From the NCBI GenBank assembly GCA_035222895.1, contig JAVYIG010000413.1, positions 157,501 to 221,500 on the forward strand: a stretch of DNA of 64,000 nt, written 5' to 3'. Below are positions 48,218 to 58,549 of the stretch, piece by piece. The notes beneath the pieces were generated by a model, which saw only the letters and a list, made by a program, of their open reading frames with translations, was not told the origin of the DNA and searched no databases. The translations under genes were made by a program, and so were the position numbers. How positions within the stretch are numbered: the stretch's first letter is position 1; the number at the start of each line of letters is the position of its first letter. The stretch comes from Strongylocentrotus droebachiensis (lineage: Eukaryota > Echinodermata > Echinoidea > Camarodonta > Strongylocentrotidae).

Positions 48218-49676
48218 AACTAGAAATTTAATTCGTCACGAAGACGAATAAGGTGGTCTGTCTTCAAGTCTTATAATAGATTATAATATTTACTATATTG
48301 AAAAAGGGAGAAGTTATATAGACATGTAAACATTGATGATTATGATGATGATCTAGATGGTAATGATTATGATGATCATGATCATGATGATGTTGATGAG
48401 GATGATTATCATCATTATGATAATGATGATGATTATGATCATGAGCGTGATTCTGACCTCTTATCGGAAAAATGAGGGGTGATCTAGATAACATATAGTC
48501 TCAGCAACAACATACTAAAATTTGGGAGAAAACTGTTGAATAAAAACCGAGATACTGGTCAAAACACAATGTCATGCAGATTCATGTTTTGAAAAAAAGT
48601 GAACTCCCATAGACATAACACGCAAATATGACAAATTATGCATTGTCGCCTTTAATCGAATATTTCACTATGATGACGTCATCTTAATGATGATATATGA
48701 CAAATTTCTGATAGAAAATTATCTCAGCTACAACATATTAAAATTTGGGTGAAAATCGATCACCGATACGTGAGATAATCTCAATTAAACAAAGACAAAA
48801 ATGACGTCATCAACAAAATACATTTTTTGGAGTTTAGATGCCAATATTAAGACTTTGTTTCACTTTGTACGAGTCAGGGTGGTATCAAATCATATCTCCA
48901 ACTCATGCTTTTTCCAACCATGATATAAAAATTGGGGGTCAATGAACTATCTGAAGAGCTATTTCGATTTTTAAAATGGGATGTTTTTGCCCATATATGC
49001 TATGTATTACAAGAGCTCGCACGCACGGACATTATCTTAAACGGACGCTCATTCCGTTATTAATGGGCAGAAAAAGGTGAACAATGTATCAAAATGCTTG
49101 AAAGAATGTGTCTGATATGATGACGGAAAAAAATTGGCGATTTCATGTTGCCAAATGCCAGGACACGCGAAAACGCGCGCCCATGCGCGTGTGCGCGTTT
49201 TTTTGCAAAATGCTTAAAATGGCCTGAAACGTATGCAAAATGAATTTGAGACGATTTGAAGCATTTTTATTTTTTGCACGCGCGCTAACGCGCGGACGTA
49301 CGCATGCGCGCGCATTTTCTGACCTGAAACTGACCGGACGGATATTGACCCTAATCATGATAAATATAAATGAGAAATGCCTTTCCGTTATGAAGATATG
49401 ATCATGAGTAAAAAGTACCCCAAAAAACACAAAATGGCGCCTGGATGACGTCATGAAGACTTGATGACCTTGAAAATGTTCCTGTCACGTCTTATGACAA
49501 TGACCTATGACTGTGCCAAAATTGAACGAAATTGACTAAACTGATCGTGAGTTATCGTCGGAACAAAAAAGTGGGAACAATAAATAAAAATAAAGAATAA
49601 ATAAATAAATAAATAAAGAAGAAAGAAAATTCTGACGAAAACAATAGGTGATCTGTCATTGACAGACCACCTAATA
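48218..49676. repeat. 1.4-kb tandem unit 2
   Basis: Same start and body order as unit 1. Its 48950-49330 part differs from units 1 and 3 and is rich in GCGCGC words. Ends with the hairpin AGGTGATCTGTC-ATT-GACAGACCACCT at 49646-49672. The open minus frames here are low-complexity. Confidence 0.9.
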
Positions 49677-50567
49677 AACTAGAAATTTAATTCGTCACGA
49701 AGACGAATAAGGTGGTCTGTCTTCAAGTCTTATAATAGATTATAATATTAACTATATTGAAAAAGGGAGAAGTTATATAGACATGTACACAATGATGATT
49801 ATGATGCTGATGATCTTTATAGTAATGATTATGATGATCATGATCATGATGATGTTGATGAGGATGATTATCATCATTATGATAATGATGATGATCATGA
49901 TCATGCGCGTGATTCTGACATCTTATCGAAAAAATGAGGGGTGATTTAGATAATATATAGTCTCAGCGACAACATACTAAAATTTGGGAGAAAACTGTTG
50001 AATAACAACCGAGATACTGGTCAAAACACATTGTCATGCAGATTCATGTTTACAAAAGAGTGACCTCCCATAGACATAACACGCAAAAATGACAATTTAT
50101 GCATTGTCGCCTTTAATCAAATATTTAACTATGATGACGTCATCTAAATGAAAAATAAATGGCATATTTCTGATAGAGAATTATTTCAGCTACAACATAT
50201 CAAAATCTGGGAGAAGATCGATCACCGATAAGTGAGATAATCTCAAATAAACAAAGACAAAAATGACGTCATCAACAAAATACATTTGTTTGAGTTTAGA
50301 TGCCAATATGATGACTTTATTTCACTTTGTACGAGTCAGGGTGGTATGAAATCATATCTCCAACTCATGCTTTTTCCAACCATGATATAAAAATTGGGGG
50401 TCAATGGACTATCTGAAGAGCTATTTCGATTTTTAAAATGGCATGTTTTTGATCAAATTTGCATTATATTGCCCATAGCAGTACGCGCGGATTTTGAACT
50501 TTGACGCACGCTCACGGCCTTATGAAATATGAAGAGTGACTGAAATTAATGTAAATTGTCAATTACG

Positions 50568-51077
50568 TTAAAGGTATTACAAAGTTTCGGTATGGGGTCA
50601 TGAATTTGGTTCAAATTAACATATTGGAAGCATATGCGTTCCTACAATATTCATTGATCATTGTCGCGGTTGAAATCGAGTCTAAAGTTATGAAATTATA
50701 AATAATAAACTCTTTATGTTGTATAGCTCCCTCTCAAGTTCAAGATATTAATTTAGCTATGAAACAGTGTTTCTTGACTAAAATCGACCGATTAGCCATT
50801 CCCGTTTGGAAATTATATATCACAACTACATATTCTGAGATTTTCATGGTCGCAGCTACCATTGTACGACCATAGGCGCTATTTGAAATTTATCAAAATT
50901 TACCGGGAGCACCGGTAAATTTTTATATTCAATTTTTCTCGAAAACAGAAATGTTTTAGGGGCTAATTTTTTTAGTGCATATAATACATCCACAGGGGCA
51001 TCCAAATATATCAAAATTGTAAAGATTCACTATCCACCCAATTTTCAAAATTTCCCAAAACTTTGTATTACCTTTAA
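50568..51077. mobile_element. TTAA-flanked MITE, family C, copy 2
   Basis: Inserted in tandem unit 3 at GTCAATTACG-TTAA. The right side resumes TTAA-GAGGAATCC. Unit 1 has the uninterrupted ACGTTAAGAGG at 47724-47734, so TTAA was duplicated on insertion. Ends: AGGTATTACAAAGTTTCGG / AAAACTTTGTATTACCT. There is no ORF. Confidence 0.95.
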
Positions 51078-51579
51078 GAGGAATCCAAATCATGTAAACA
51101 TTTTGAATTTGACCTTTTCCGCGCGCTGTGAGCGCGCACAACGCGCGCGTTGACACGTACGGACGGAAAATTTTGAAATGCTTAAAATGACCTGATTCGT
51201 ACTCTCCTTCAGTAGATAAGTGATTTTGAGCTTTTTAAAATTTTGACGCGCACGTACGCGCGCGTCATGACCTTTATGTGACCTGTGATGACATGACCTG
51301 TTGACCTTTGACCTGAAGTATATGTGATATGAATATGAATGACCTTTGCTGATGCATCATGAAGATATGATGGATAACGTGATTTCACAAAATGGCGCCT
51401 GGATGACGTCACGATGACTTGATGACCTTGAAAATGTTCCTGTCACGTCTCATGATAATGACCTATGACTGTGCCAAAATTGAATCAAATTGACTAAACC
51501 GAACTTGAGTTATCCTAGGAACAAAAAACGGGAAGAAATAAAAATAAATAATAATAAAGAAAATTCTGACGAAATCAAT

Positions 51580-51660
51580 AGGTGGTCTGTTATCAACAGA
51601 CCACCTAATAAAGAAAATTCTGACGAAATCAATAGGTGGTCTGTTGATAACAGACCACCT
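51580..51660. repeat. Pair of perfect 27-bp palindromes at unit end
   Basis: Palindromes at 51580-51606 and 51634-51660 share the 12-base stems AGGTGGTCTGTT / AACAGACCACCT. Their 3-base centres are ATC and GAT, reverse complements of each other. Both are preceded by GAAAATTCTGACGAAATCA. Confidence 0.95.
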
Positions 51661-51661
51661 A

Positions 51662-52590
51662 AATATCAATAAAAATTGGTATTCGTTAAACTGATATACC
51701 GGTAGGTTTTTTCATAAATTTATCCTCCAGAAGGGTTTCTATATTGAAAATTGATAGCTTTTGTGACATATTCCCCCCCCCCCCCTGGGCTCCGCTCCAC
51801 TTTTGCCCTGGGACGCCAAAAAATGTTTTTCTAGAATGTTCTCTTTTATATTTATACCATCAAAAATTGTCAAGGGATAACAGAAATTCTTGGTAAAGTT
51901 AATTTTGACCTAAAATCGTGGGATTAGGGCTTGAAGAATGTTCTTCTCAAAAGTATTCACCAAATTGCATGAATCCAGTTAAGATATTTTAGTATCATAA
52001 ATACCTAAAAGTTGTTTTGACTTTCGAAATGATTTTTATTTTGGGAGTGAAATGGATGTTATCTTGTTGTAGCGACAGTTCATTAAATCAATAAAGGCCT
52101 ATGGGAAAAGGCTAGCTAGCTACGCTATTGGTAAAAAAAAGGAAAGGTAAGTAGGGTATAATTACGTATCACGGAAACAAAATAATATAATGAGTCCTTA
52201 TATCACCTAATTTTGCTGCCTAATTGGTTTGACAAATGGAAACAAATCTATGTGTTTTAAGGTCTGAAAACCCAAGAGCTTCCCGGGGCTTTGCCCCTGG
52301 ACTCCACGCCGTATAACGCTCGGCCCGCTTCGCTCTACTAGGACACCAAGATTTCAGTGTCCCCCCAAAAATATAAAAATTGGATTGACGACCCTGCTTT
52401 TTTTCTCAGTAAAACCACTGGAAAAAAAGTAGTTTAAAATTCAGTGAAAAGCCGTAGCCCCAAAGATATAGATCCGACAAGATTTTTTTTATTTGGTTTC
52501 AAGTTGGTAGCCCACCAAAGGCGTTATGCTTATAGTCTAGGCCTCTAAGGTGAACTAAATTAGTGATAGCGTGTGCAGGGGGCACATGCC
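51662..52590. other. No gene recognised
   Basis: Repeat-like phrases: GGGCTCCGCTCCACTTTTG at 51787 and GGGGCTTTGCCCCTGGACTC at 52286, in the style of dispersed GC-rich repeats. A C run lies at 51773-51785. Nothing coding. Confidence 0.4.
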
Positions 52591-52594
52591 CCTT

Positions 52595-52935
52595 GCCCCC
52601 TCCCCCTCCTCTAGCTCCTTCCCCTCCTCCTCCCTTTCCCCCTCCCCCTCCCCCCTCCCAATCCCCCCTCCCAATCCCCCCTCCCGATCCCCCCTCCCCC
52701 TCCTCCCGATCCCCCCTCCCCCTCCTCCCGATCCCCCCTCCCCCTCCTCCCGATCCCCCCTCCCCCTCCTCCCGATCCCCCCTCCCCCTCCTCCCGATCC
52801 CCCCTCCCCCTCCTCCCGATCCCCCTCCCCGATCCCCCTCCCCGATCCCCCTCCCCGATCCCCCTCCCCGATCCCCCTCCCCGATCCCCCTCCCGACCCC
52901 CCTCCCGACCCCCCTCCCGACCCCCCTCCCGATGC
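52595..52935. repeat. C-rich minisatellite (CCTCCCGATCCCC units)
   Basis: Strand-asymmetric C-rich array with units of 12-22 bases. Long frames in both directions encode only Pro/Ser/Asp or Gly/Arg/Glu runs and are artefacts. The G strand has many closely spaced G runs suited to quadruplex formation. Confidence 0.95.
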
Positions 52936-53199
52936 CTTAGAAAAAATATGTATTCTAAACTTAAGACTACGGTTTTGTTTTTCGTAGAATAGATCACGAT
53001 TTTCCACCAAAAAAATGTGTGCACATCGGTGAAGTTAGCAAGTGATTGACGGTAAAGTTTCGCATCGCCGCGCTACTTTTGCAAAATATTAAGCTACTAA
53101 CTTCTACCTAAAGGCTAAGTGAACAAGCTAGAAGAAACGGTCGTAGATCTACTAACATTAGAAAGGAAAACATCGAAAGTTTATATTCATGACATTGAA

Positions 53200-53253
53200 A
53201 TGGGTTTTGTTGCCACTCGTTTTCATTTTCGACTGATGGTGCGGATGATATCG
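53200..53253 (+). CDS. TEFM: TEFM exon 1, presequence
   Basis: An 18-codon exon ending at TCG/GTATGA in phase 0. Support comes from composition (four Arg, no Asp/Glu, hydrophobic residues between) and from phase agreement with exon 2. No other upstream ATG exon was found. The transcription start is not identifiable. Confidence 0.7.
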
Positions 53254-56200
53254 GTATGAAACTATTAATTTCTCACATTTCTCCATGCGAAATATCGTTA
53301 GTGTTTACCCACATACTGTGGTTCATGTAGAGTTTACTAGCGCGGTGGCGCGCATGTGTGTATACAATTAGTCCAAGCTCTCTGAGATGGACAGTCTTGT
53401 GAGTTATAACTGTCATGTGCGTGTGTAATGTGTATGCCATTGATAGTCTGTTAGTATAACAGAGATATGATTCATGAGGAAAAACATTTTGGTTAACACT
53501 TGTAACAAAATATAGACCCCTACCTGAATTCCGGAAAATGAAGAGGGGGTAATAGACCGAATTTTCCGTCTCTTTCGTTCGTTAGCCTCTTATTAAGTTA
53601 TTAGGGTCGGCCGGCTCTCTCTTTAGAGACGGAAACCGTCTATACACATTCCCTTGATAACGCCACGGCCATTTCAAGTCGTAGCGTTTTGCCCCCAAAA
53701 TCCCCCAAAATGTCATTTTACCTTGTGCATGTTATATTGTAAATTAGGCCTAGGCTAGTATAATAATTCAGTTCCACTTACCAACTTGACTGAAATAATC
53801 CGTTTAATGGTCCCTTTTAAGGAAATTATGGGTCAAAATCGACATCCATGTTGAAAATCTTGCAAGCCGTGTTAAACTCTCGCTGCCGGAGTCATCTAAA
53901 TCAATCTCATCCCTTCTAGTCTACCTGAAGGCGAAATGATTATGAAGGAAAAACTGTGATAACGCCATTACGAACGTGTAGATGGCGCACAGTTTTTGCT
54001 TCATAATCATTTCGCCTTCGGCGTAGACTAGAAGGGATGAGATTGATTTAGATGACTCCGGCGGCGAGAGTTTAACACGGCTTGCAAGATTTTCAACATG
54101 GATGTCGATTTTGACCCATAATTTCCTTAAAAGGGACCATTAAACGGATTATTTCAGTCAAGTTGGTAAGTGGAACTGAATTATTATAGCCTAGGCCTAA
54201 TTTACAATATAACATGCACAAGGTAAAATGACATTTTGGGGGATTTTGGGGGCAAAACGCTACGACTTGAAATGGCCGTGGCGTTATCAAGGGAATGACA
54301 GTGCACTCTAAGTTAAGTTTTCTCTGTTATGATGAAATGGTAAAAGCAACTTTTGAAGACATACACTTCTTTTCCTCTTGGTCAGCAGGCATACCAGAAA
54401 CCAGCCAGCACATGCTCATCTTCCAGTAATCATTCTATACTCTGTGCACAAGAGGCTCCAGGAGCCCTTGAGTTGGGAGAAGAGGTAGAGGTGGAGTACC
54501 ATGAAACAACTCTTACACCAGCAGACCAGACTGAAAAACTGGTAAACGTATTGAACAGTGCACCTGAATCTGAGCTGAAGATGGTGAAGTACATCAACTC
54601 TAAAATGGCAGCTGGTATTATCGCTCACAGAGAAGAGAAAGGACAGATCAGTAGTCTCGAAGAGCTTTTGGTGATTCCAGGGGTAGGAAGGTGAGATAAA
54701 GTTTTATACCAAGACATTAGGGACTTTTAGATTCTGCACGACGAGAACGTGGCCTGCCCTTTTAAGGCACTGGCAGTGACGTCACATTGCCTTAAAAGGG
54801 CAGTCCACATTCTCGTCGTGCAGAATACTGACAACTTAAAAAAAGAGCATTTATAAAATAAAATTATTGTACTGTCACAGTCAGTCAGTCAGACATTACA
54901 AACTTGGAATAAGTTTTTGAAGCTAAATACATACATATTTACTTGTATTCCTCTACCACCAAATTTCTTTCACTACTAAACATGATTATTATTTTAAGAG
55001 GATTATCTGTCCACATATCTTTATCAAAGGTTGGTGGCAAAAGAAGACCAAGTCCAAGCTATTTTGTCCTGTAACTTAACCACATCTAAGATTTAAGCCA
55101 CCTGATAATTATATCAAATTGATAGCCGTAATAGAGCTTGGGTCAGTAAGAAGAAGAACAATCAGTAAGATTCAATTACTTTTTATGTAAAGTCCTGTAA
55201 TATTTGCTAACATATGGAACGCTAAATAACCAAATGCATGTATCTTGGACTTGCTCAGAAAATAATTTATTTTCTTATTACCTGTACAGTTTCATACATG
55301 TAGCTACATTATTATGAGAAGATTATTATCATCCATATAATGAAATTCCTTTATACCGGTATTATGTGCGATTATTGAATGTGGGACTTTGCAATGCTGA
55401 CAAATTGCCCTGACAATATTTGATTTTGCAGTGATTAAATGATGTCTCATATATCTCCTTTTATTAAATTAACTTTCACAGAAGAATTCTGGATAAACTT
55501 TTAACAAGTTTTTCCAATGGAAAGCAGGAGAAAACCAGGACAAGAATCGATCCCCAGAGTACTTCCCATACAGATCTATCAAATGAAAGATTATCGGTAA
55601 GTCAAAAATTCATTGGAGTCCTGTTGTTTCAAGTAGCTTCCATTTTGCATGTTGGACTTTTTTTTTACAAGCTCTTTATTAAATGCGCAACATATAATGG
55701 AGTGTCTTTAATTCTCGAACTTTATTTTAGAAGCAAGTAGGACTGTGTGGGCATCTTTTTTATGTAAAGGACAATTCTGTAAATCCATAAAATCCCTCAA
55801 CATTTCACTAATTTCAAAAAGTCATTGTTATAATTCAGTCTTTTCACAACATGAAAATTGTGCGACTCTGGAATACTCACAAAATTTCCAGAAATGTATG
55901 GCTTTTCAGTTGTATAAACCCGCTGCTGCATTGAAAGAGCAGTCATTAAAAGTATCACACTGTATAAGTCTAGATAACAACTTCTTAAACCTAATAATAA
56001 AAATGAAGTGTTTCTCTTTGGCAGTCGCCTACATTTTTTTTATTATTCAGGAGAAAAAAAGCCCCCCCCCCCCAAAAAAAAAAGGCCTGTGATATAAATT
56101 TTGTAACTTCTGAAGTAATACAAATAATTTTTTTTTGTCATGCATTGCATCAGTATACTCAAATAGTACAATATTTGTAAATAAATAGGCTTGGCCAGCT

Positions 56201-57685
56201 ATAATTAGCATGGCAGTTTGGGAGAAAAAAAAGCAAAATAGTATTAAAGGCCCTGCCTCCTCCTTTTTTTAAAGTTTGGACGAGAAACACATTATTTTTG
56301 TTATTTCATGTCTAAAATGTCTAGTTTAAGCCAAGGAATTAAACTTTTTGTGTACTCACCTTGATTTTATAACAATATTTAGGATTAACTTTCAATTTCC
56401 TCTGTAGAGTTTGAAGGATGTTGTAGCAATAGATGTTGGTCTGAAGCACATAGCGTGGTTGCACATGGATAAAGACAGATGGGTACATAGCTGGCACTGC
56501 AAGATGATCGAAGGCATCTCTCCTGGAAAATGGGATCCCATCAACTATCTCACATTTGTAAGTTGGACTTCATTTAGGGAGCGGCTTATATCCATTTAGA
56601 TTTGTTGTACTTTGGATTGTGTTTGGTTCAGTAGTGTTTGGGGTTCCGATAGTAGGTTCCAAGCATTATTTGAGGTTTTTATTTGTATTGGACAAATTTC
56701 AGGCTTGAGTGGTTACATGGGTACACTTATCCTTTTTATCATAATATGATTTTTGTTTATGTGAGTTATTCTTTTTTTTTTGCTTTGTTTATTTATCTTG
56801 TATAAAACCTGGACATGCTTTGTTACCCATAGGTATGGGGTTTAAGAAAAATAATACTCCTTCGGTTAAAGTTACAGCAAAACATTGAATGATCTGGGTT
56901 AGTATTTTGAAATTTAACAATCTTTCATTATTTGTTGCGACAAATATTAATTGCCCATTTAATAGCCATTTATTCACTTGTGTTGCATCTTAATTGACAT
57001 TTGTTGTGATAATAATAATAATAATAATAAAAACGTTACCGGTACTTATAAAGTGCTTACCATCGAAGTCTCTAAGCGCTATAACGAACAAGATAGACTG
57101 ATAAATAATTACATATAATCCAAATATCAGTCCTTCAAATCAAAGATAAATTGCTTTGGAATACCACCCAAGAAGCACTGTAACTCATCTTCATTGCACT
57201 GTAATAAAATGTCTAATGATCCTTCGTTTCTGTCGAAACAGATATCGGATACAGTAGAAGAGATGCCCAGACCAGATCTGTACGTCCTAGAGCACAAGTC
57301 CTTCACCTCCCTCAACAAAGGCACCTTCCAGACCATGCTCTTTGTGCGCTGCCTGGAGTCCATGCTCTACACCCGTTTGAACTCTGACCTTATCGAATCT
57401 GGCCAGGTCAAGGCAATATCACTACCACAAAACGTCGTAGGAAGACACTTTGATCTGCTTGTAGGGACCCAGCGCAAGAGCGGGCAAGCCCTAGCAAAGG
57501 CGCTACTGGAGGAAGGCGTTGAAATGAGAAACGCTTGGTATCCTGTTCGGATCGGATATGAAAACATGGCCATATATGGCAACGTCAATAAATACAAGAG
57601 GGAACATTTAGCTAACTGTCTCTTGCGAGCAACTGCTTTCTATGACATCCATATTGACAAGAAGCCAGGTTTTAAACTGACGTAA
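53200..57685 (+). CDS. TEFM: Mitochondrial transcription elongation factor TEFM
   Basis: TEFM binds mitochondrial RNA polymerase in the matrix and makes elongation processive. Five exons splice with matching phases to 355 aa; human TEFM is 360 aa. Residues 1-18 (MGFVATRFHFRLMVRMIS) are Arg-rich with no acidic residue, as in a presequence. Residues about 67-130 form the helix-hairpin-helix part (LEELLVIPGVGRRILDKLL). From about 159 an RNase H-like fold follows: VVAIDVGLKHIAW, then PDLYVLEHKS, a TMLFVRCLESMLYTRLN helix and VVGRHFDLLVG. The final Lys-Leu-Thr precedes TAA. TEFM's fold resembles Holliday-junction resolvases but lacks that activity. Start choice: the upstream ATG gives a clean presequence and joins in phase. 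Confidence 0.92.
53553..54297. mobile_element. Foldback element copy in TEFM intron 1 (right end missing)
   Basis: The left arm begins TAGACCGAATTTTCCGTCTC. Arms of about 320 bp pair around a centre near 53970. The right arm stops at GGCGTTATCAAGGGAATG, lacking the outermost ~110 bp present in 63076-63906. Minus-strand frames inside are non-coding. Confidence 0.9.
54386..54690 (+). CDS. TEFM: TEFM exon 2, helix-hairpin-helix start
   Basis: Encodes a Ser-rich linker, an acidic stretch (ELGEEVEVEYHE), then LVNVLNSAPESELKMVKYIN and RQISSLEELL-like HhH helices. The acceptor is a tandem CAGCAG, so use of the second AG (exon from 54389) would drop one Gln without changing frame. Donor AAG/GTGAGA, phase 2. 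Confidence 0.9.
54731..54826. mobile_element. 96-bp hairpin in TEFM intron 2
   Basis: ATTCTGCACGACGAGAACGT followed by GGCCTGCCCTTTTAAGGCA is mirrored by TGCCTTAAAAGGGCAG and CCACATTCTCGTCGTGCAGA. The loop contains TGACGTCA. Likely a tiny MITE or foldback remnant. Confidence 0.85.
55482..55596 (+). CDS. TEFM: TEFM exon 3
   Basis: Acceptor TTTCACAG, donor TCG/GTAAGT. Begins RRILDKLLTSF, completing the HhH after GVG, then a polar linker of about 25 residues to the RNase H-like domain. Confidence 0.88.
56408..56557 (+). CDS. TEFM: TEFM exon 4, RNase H-like core
   Basis: Acceptor TTTCCTCTGTAG, donor TTT/GTAAGT; 50 codons, phase 0. SLKDVVAIDVGLKHIAWLHM is the first beta hairpin of the fold, with Asp167 in the position of the first acidic residue in active relatives. 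Confidence 0.92.
57008..57095. repeat. (AAT)n / AGCGCT repeat tail in TEFM intron 4
   Basis: AATAATAATAATAATAAT, then TTATAAAGTGCTTACC and TCTCTAAGCGCTATAAC. Same module as 20605-20672. Confidence 0.5.
57242..57685 (+). CDS. TEFM: TEFM exon 5, C-terminal half and stop
   Basis: Acceptor TCGAAACAG is pyrimidine-poor, but the phase fits. 147 codons plus TAA, including RPDLYVLEHKSFTS, QTMLFVRCLESMLYTRL and ISLPQNVVGRHFDLLVGTQR. Base use is richer in G and C than its surroundings. Confidence 0.92.
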   Translation: MSDTVEEMPRPDLYVLEHKSFTSLNKGTFQTMLFVRCLESMLYTRLNSDLIESGQVKAISLPQNVVGRHFDLLVGTQRKSGQALAKALLEEGVEMRNAWYPVRIGYENMAIYGNVNKYKREHLANCLLRATAFYDIHIDKKPGFKLT

Positions 57686-57925
57686 TGCAGATGTACTAGA
57701 AATTATGTAATAGAATAATTTATGAAATTATCATCCTTTGAATTGTCGGTTCTCACCTGTATGTATGGTACAGACAAAACTTTTTATATCTAGTTTTCCT
57801 ATCCAAGTTCATTGGTTTTTATTGTTTTGTTAGCCCTGACGTCATATTTTAAATAATGTATAATGCAATTTCCTAGGTAGTAAGATGTCTGTTCTACAAA
57901 GTAGCCGGAGACGTTATGTTTTCTG
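57686..57925 (+). other. TEFM 3' flank
   Basis: Presumed short 3' UTR. No canonical AATAAA was found close to the stop; a variant AATAAT and other AT-rich motifs are present. Confidence 0.35.
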
Positions 57926-58320
57926 GTTGTCCGTCCGTCCGTCCAGTTCTCGTGATCACGTTATCTCAAGAACCGATTGATGGATTACCGCCAAAGTTGG
58001 GTCAGTATCTTGCAGAGCTAATGAATTGATTAGATTTTGGGGTCATGAGGTCAAAGGGCTCGATTGTTATGTTTGCAAAAATAGCTTGTGATCGTGTAAT
58101 ATCTCAAGAAACGGATTGATAGACCCCCAAACTTGGGTCATATATATGTATCTTGCAGTGCCAATGAACCGATTACATTTTGGGGTTATGAGGTCAAAGG
58201 TCATGGGGCTCATTATGTATTCAAAAATAGCTTGTGAACGCATTGTCAATACTGACGGATGGATTACTATCAGACTCAGGACAATTATGTATCTTGCAGA
58301 GCCAATGAACCGATTGGCCC
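57926..58320. repeat. ~140-bp degenerate tandem repeat
   Basis: About three units with TATCTCAAGAAACGGATTGAT, CTTGGGTCA, TATCTTGCAGAGCCAATGAA and GGTCATGAGGTCAAAGG, preceded by GTCCGTCCGTCC. It is outside the coding sequence. A short inverted, GTCCTGTCTAA-rich piece follows at 58330-58510. Confidence 0.75.
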
Positions 58321-58549
58321 GTATTCTGAAGTTGTGTCTAACTCCTGTTTAACTAAACAGTTGTCCAAGTCCTGTCTAAGTCCCGTCTAACTTTAGACAC
58401 GAAGTCGTGTCTAACTTTTTTCGTATTCTGAAGTCATGTTTAAATAAAATTAAACACGAAGTCCTGTCTAAGTCCTGTTTAACTTTAGACAACTGCGAGG
58501 GGTTGTTTAAGTCCTGTTTAAGGGCGCGATTCTGCTGCTTTTCAACGTC

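Larger units (their letters stand above)
49677..51661. repeat. 1.4-kb tandem unit 3, carrying a MITE
   Basis: Same start as units 1 and 2. The body is split by the family C MITE at 50572-51073. Ends with two copies of a perfect 27-bp palindrome. The shared AGGTGGTCTGT sequence at unit start and, inverted, at unit end suggests a mobile element with inverted termini. Confidence 0.9.

Noticed and set aside
48264-49454. Minus-strand frames rich in His/Asp or Arg
   Set aside because: The His-rich frame is the GAT microsatellite of tandem unit 2, and the other lies in the GCGCGC-rich repeat body.
52555-53024. Gly/Arg/Glu-rich and Pro-rich open frames up to 151 codons
   Set aside because: They come from the C-rich minisatellite and are open in several frames on both strands at once.
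45763-53199. Fusion of the CARF-like exons to TEFM as one gene
   Set aside because: Phases would allow it, but TEFM has its own ATG exon with a presequence-like composition and a normal total length.
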